Shown: positions 59,954 through 64,000 of the stretch, in pieces
Layout of the letters: every line of letters starts with the position of its first letter
Position numbering within the stretch: position 1 is the stretch's first letter
NCBI GenBank assembly: GCA_950097015.1
Contig: CATNEN010000041.1
Location: forward strand, 496,001-560,000
Source of the DNA: Macrostomum hystrix
Taxonomy: Eukaryota > Platyhelminthes > Macrostomidae
Length of the DNA: 64,000 nt
Reading direction: 5' to 3'
Translations under genes and position numbers: made by a program
Notes under the pieces: model-generated
What the model saw: the letters and a program-made list of their open reading frames with translations, nothing else
Told to the model about the DNA's origin: nothing
Databases searched by the model: none

Positions 59954-61160
59954 ATGGAAGAGCAAGTCTTAATAAATCCTTTAGTGCACTTTGCGGAAGA
60001 TTTCTGCGGCGATTATGACCAAATTGTATCACCGAGCGCGACTTGGAAGAGATTCTGATTGAAGGTTTAGATTTTCGTGATCCATACTCTGTTCAAGTAG
60101 TGAGAGCTGTTCGTGAATGCGAGGCCCTAGATGCAGTGAAAGCTCTTAATGAGAGTACAAAGGCTGTAAACACCATCAAGCGTAACAAGTGGGCCGTCGG
60201 TGTTTTCACTCGTTGGCTTCACACTGCTAGGATTCCATGCACCGTGTCTGTTGATGAGTTGGACGACGTCTCCATCAACCAGTTGGTTCCACAGTTCATC
60301 CATGGATCTGTGCGTCTAGATGGTTCTAAATACCCGCCGGGAACGCTAGTGTCACTTGTCTGCGGGTTGCGACAAACGATCTGTTCCGTTCGACACGTCG
60401 ACTTTTTCCGAGGTGAGTAGTTTCGTCTTGTCACGGAGAGTCTTGATGCTGCTATGAAAATTGGTGCTAGGGAGGGAAGAGGTCTGGTGAGTAAGAGTGC
60501 GCGTGTGATCACTGACACCGACGAAGAGAAGCTATGGACCAATGTGCTGGGCAATGATACTCCGAAGAAGTTACTCAGGACACTTTTCTATCTAAATGGG
60601 TTACATTTTGCTCTTAGAGGAGGGGAGGAGCACAGCGCTATGACAATCGACCAACTGTCAATTGAGATTAGAGACGAGAAATGTTGCTTGGTATACGTGA
60701 AACCGTTTCAAAGACCAACGCTGGTGGGTTGGCCAGTCACACAAGAATTAAACCAAAGGTGGTTGTCCACTTTGAGTCTACCAATTCAACTAGGTGCCAT
60801 GTGAGCCTATTTGAAGAGTTTTTACTCAAGCGTCCAGCACGAGCGACCCGTTTCTATTTGCAACCGTTGGCCAAGCCCGGTGTTAAGTGGTTCGCAAATA
60901 AGCCTATTGGCAAAAACAAGCTATGCGGATTCATGAACGAAATGTGCACCGAGGCAGGAATCATTGGATGAGTGACTAATCACAGCCTGCGTGCAACATG
61001 TGCCACCCGTTTGTACCAGGCAAACGTGGATGAACAGCTCATCATGGAGAGAACAGGACATCGAAGTTTAACTGCACTGCGATGCTACAAACGAAATGTC
61101 CAAATGTCTGCTATGTCCAAATCGAAAAATGCAGTGCAATTTTGGATGGAAAAAGTCTAG
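59954..61160 (+). pseudogene. Crypton-like tyrosine recombinase, nearly full length but broken
   Basis: Starts MEEQVLINPLVHF at 59954; a frameshift near 60040 leads to LEEILIEGLDFRDPYS. The core-binding domain follows (TIKRNKWAVGVFTRWLH, YPPGTLVSLVCGLRQTI), then a TAG at 60418. The catalytic domain is LHFALRGGEEHSAM (first Arg), a frameshift near 60710, then TGA at 60969-60971 just before NHSLRATCATRLYQ (His, Arg), GHRSLTALRCYKR (His and Tyr nucleophile). All catalytic residues survive. Such R-HxxR-H-Y enzymes of the DUF3504/Crypton lineage cut and rejoin DNA through the Tyr. Confidence 0.88.
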
Positions 61161-61564
61161 AGACTGTCGTTAAGCGTACGGGCCGAGGCCAGGTGATCAA
61201 TTTCAACTTCAAGGACTGTAATGTAACCATCAACAATTAATTGGGGTAAATTTATTACACTGGCATTTAACTCTATAAAGGAAGTCTTTACTTGAAGTAT
61301 GCTATGTACTTTGTTAAAACTGTTTCAGCGCTCTTTTACATGTGTCGGAAATGTTTCCTCCAGAAAACCTTCTCGTCGTTTCCTTTGACTCTCCTCTTTA
61401 ACCTCTTCAAACCTAAGCTCTAACGCCTACACAGTCAGTTCTGCCGGATGGCCAGCAGGACTGGCCATAGACTATTTTTGCTCGCTTCTTCACTCTCTTA
61501 ACCTCCGGTAAACAAAAATAAGCCCAGACCTTCCCTATTTTCAGTCTCTTTTTCTCTCCAAAAA

Positions 61565-63307
61565 ATGGCTTTAGCCCCCAGACGCTCTTTAAGAGTTGCG
61601 GCCTTAGAAGCCAGACGCGCTCTAGGCTTGCACAGTGATTCAGAAAGCAGCTCAGACGGCGAAACGGAATCTGACAATTCTGAATTTGAAGAAGGATCTG
61701 GAGATGAAGGAATGGACGAAACACAGCAGACTCCAGAGGTTCAAGCAACGCCATGACAAATCGTAAATTAACATACTGATGCGATTCATGTCCAACAGCG
61801 AGAGTTTTTGGGCACCCCGGGAATCAACCCTGGCTTGAATCCGTCGGACAACATCGAAGACAACTTAAATCTTTTTTTAACACCAGAGTTGTTTGAGCAT
61901 CTGGCCCACTGGACCAACAACCGAGCTCAGCGAGCTAGACAAGAATTTGAATCTCATCAGGACGCTGAAGATCCACTCCCAGCTAAATTGAGCGCGTGGT
62001 ACGACTGCACGGCAAACGAGATAATGAAGTATGTTGGCATGGTGCTCTACATGGGGCTTAACAGAAGGGTGGAATTACGGCAGTACTGGTTTATTGATGC
62101 GTTCTACGCTACTCCGTACTTTCAACTACCCTGTTGTCTGTCGCGGGATGGCTTTGCAAACATCTCATCGTTTCTGCGATTTTACGACTGCCAATCAGAG
62201 GACGAGGAAGACGTCCTGGGGAAAATCCGACCGTTTATGAACATCCTGCAGGGCTGCTTCAAGAGTGTCTATATGCCAGAGAGAGAAGTCGCTGTTGATG
62301 AAACCCTGGTGCACTTCAGGGGACGATTCAAGTGCAAGCAGTACATACCAACCAAGCGAGCCCGCTATGGTATCAAGATGTACTGCTTGTGTGAGTCGTC
62401 AACAGGCTACCTCAGCAATTTCGCGGTTCACTCCACGTTGGAAGCGAATCAGCAAGTAGGGGTGGAGCTTAATGACGGAACACTAACCTTTGGCGGAAGG
62501 GTTGTTGCCGAGCTCTGCCGAGAGATCTTGGGCCTGGGATACCATGTTTACTGCGACAGCTACTTCGGCTCCTTGTCCCTAGCAGAGTTCCTGGACACCA
62601 GAGGCACCCTGCTGACTGCAACAGTTAGGGCCGATCGCGGAATTCCAGCAGAGCTCAGGGACTTAAGGCTTACTGCGCCGGGCACTGCCTTCATGCGCAA
62701 CGAATCCATACTCGCCGTAAAAATCACGGATAGGAAAGCCAGCGGAGTTAAGCAGCTCTACATGCTGGACTCAGCGAATGTCGCCGCAGAACATGAAGTA
62801 ACACGGGTTGGACATGGTGGGCGCCAGGAACGAGTGCGGAAATCACGGTCTGTGCTGGACTACAACAAGCATATGGGTGGCGTGGACCGCCTAGATGCAA
62901 CCGTGCAACCCTATAGACCTGATCGAAAGACCTTCCGCTGGTTCGTGCGCCTCGGTGTCCACATGATGTTGGTATCATGCAGGAATGCTTGGGTAGTGTA
63001 CACGCGCTGTGGAGGAAAAAAGGTTTTCGGGCAGTTTCTGGACTCAGCAGTGCGACACATGATCGAATCGACCGGTCCCGGTCGTAAGAGGAAGCTTCAC
63101 CTGGGTCCTGTGAGAGTCGGAACCGGGCACCTGCCAAGAAAGTTGCCGCCAACGGACAAGCAAGCTCACCCGACAAAGCGATGCCGAGTGTGCTTCAAAG
63201 GTCAGTCTGCCAGGAAAACAGTTTTCTGCTGCCCTGAATGCGTCGGCCAGCCTGGGTTGTGTCTTGAAGGCTGTTTTGAACGTTGGCATGCGGCGGCTGA
63301 GATGTAA
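61565..63307 (+). CDS. piggyBac transposase
   Basis: An acidic N-terminal exon (61565-61738, MALAPRRSLRVAALEARRAL) and a catalytic exon (61799-63307). If the intervening 60 bases (GTTCAA...CAACAG, with two in-frame stops) are a mini-intron, the protein is 560 residues; otherwise the N-terminus is detached. Landmarks: REFLGTPGIN, the first Asp in EVAVDETLVHFRGR, the second in VYCDSYFGS and the third in YNKHMGGVDRLD. The C-terminal cysteine-rich domain is RCRVCFKGQ...CPEC...CLEGCF. All are intact. It inserts at TTAA. The terminal repeats were not resolved; TTAACCTCCGG at 61497 is a candidate left end. Confidence 0.9.
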
Positions 63308-64000
63308 GGATAAACAATTTTTTCTATGTTAAATACTTTCAAATCTGGAAAAGCGTACAGTCTAGGGCACACGTTTTTAGTCAACTTTTTTATATTTTGC
63401 GCATGCACACATGTAAAACCTGTTTAAAATGAAAAAAAACTGCAGCAACGTTACCGCTTCATGTGTTTTTGTTCATTTGTTTGTATATTGTTAAATGCGC
63501 GTCAAATTTTGAAATTTCTCCCACTAGAAGATGATCTCGTTTTGATTTGATCTATTTTGATTCGCCTAGACAACTGATTGTTCACAGTAGAATTTTAGAC
63601 CATTTTATTACGTCTTAAAAGCCATAGTCGTATCATCTAGCATATTTATATTTTTGGAATTAAAATATGATTGTGATGAGTCTTTATCTGTAAATAGCTC
63701 GTGCATTTACTGGTAATAGCTGCGTAATGTCTCGAAATATATGGAGAAAAAAACTTTTCTTGTACATGTGTCTCCTTAATACAGAATTTTAACCATCACG
63801 TTCTACATGTACACACGTATTAGGTATTTAAATTTTTCCGCTGCAAAACTATTCTAATATGTTTTTTGCTCGTAATATATGCCCAAAATCAACAGTTTTG
63901 TTGGAGGTTGTCTGAAAAGATCATCATATTTTATACACCCGTATTAGCACTTGTTGATTTACATGTAATAAACGGTATACCACTGTTAAATATCTTTTGT
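63308..64000. other. 3' flank of the piggyBac gene
   Basis: AT-rich with no gene. The right piggyBac terminus could be here or beyond the window. Confidence 0.35.

Overview
This is animal nuclear DNA. Its genes are multi-exon with GT-AG introns (one likely GC-AG), it has a canonical actin, tRNA-Lys, Rab6, CSN5, BABAM2, KANSL3, ribokinase and a Wee1-type kinase, and it carries animal-type transposons. Coding exons are GC-rich while intergenic DNA and long introns are AT-rich. Many introns and spacers hold private minisatellites. A lophotrochozoan such as a free-living flatworm would fit, but the species is inference only.

Layout. 0-1 kb: 3' end of a GPCR-like gene (+). 1.7-5.1 kb: microsatellite and three large minisatellites. 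5.9-6.9 kb: internally deleted Ty3/Gypsy element (-). 7.2-9.5 kb: six-exon DUF4476-like gene (+). 11.2-12.5 kb: actin (-) with two CArG boxes upstream. 13.7 kb: tRNA-Lys(CUU). 15.3-19.0 kb: Wee1-like kinase (-) whose catalytic-loop lysine is missing. 20-26 kb: SINE-like repeat, integrase remnant, a MULE-like element with a 9-bp target duplication, and a foldback repeat. 26.1-29.1 kb: KANSL3 (+). 30.6-33.1 kb: Rab6 (+). 34.1-35.9 kb: ribokinase (-). 36-38.9 kb: 47-bp and 19-bp satellites. 39.1-40.3 kb: CSN5 (-). 40.9-44.5 kb: BABAM2 (-), 5' end not found. 46.3-47.8 kb: complete Merlin element with target duplication. 52.2-59.2 kb: atypical Ras-like GTPase (-) whose 6-kb last intron holds two Tc1/IS630-like elements and tyrosine-recombinase fragments. 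60-61.2 kb: another decayed Crypton-like recombinase. 61.6-63.3 kb: apparently intact piggyBac transposase.

The host genes are ordinary housekeeping genes (cytoskeleton, vesicle traffic, COP9 signalosome, BRCC36 complexes, NSL chromatin complex, ribose catabolism, cell cycle) and do not form one pathway. The novelty is in the mobile DNA between 46 and 64 kb. The strongest item is a 3.0-kb element with near-perfect 305-bp inverted repeats in which TGACA recurs every 20-21 bp. Exon structures below were derived by hand from reading frame, splice-site consensus and phase. Their total lengths come out as whole codons for every gene whose two ends are visible.
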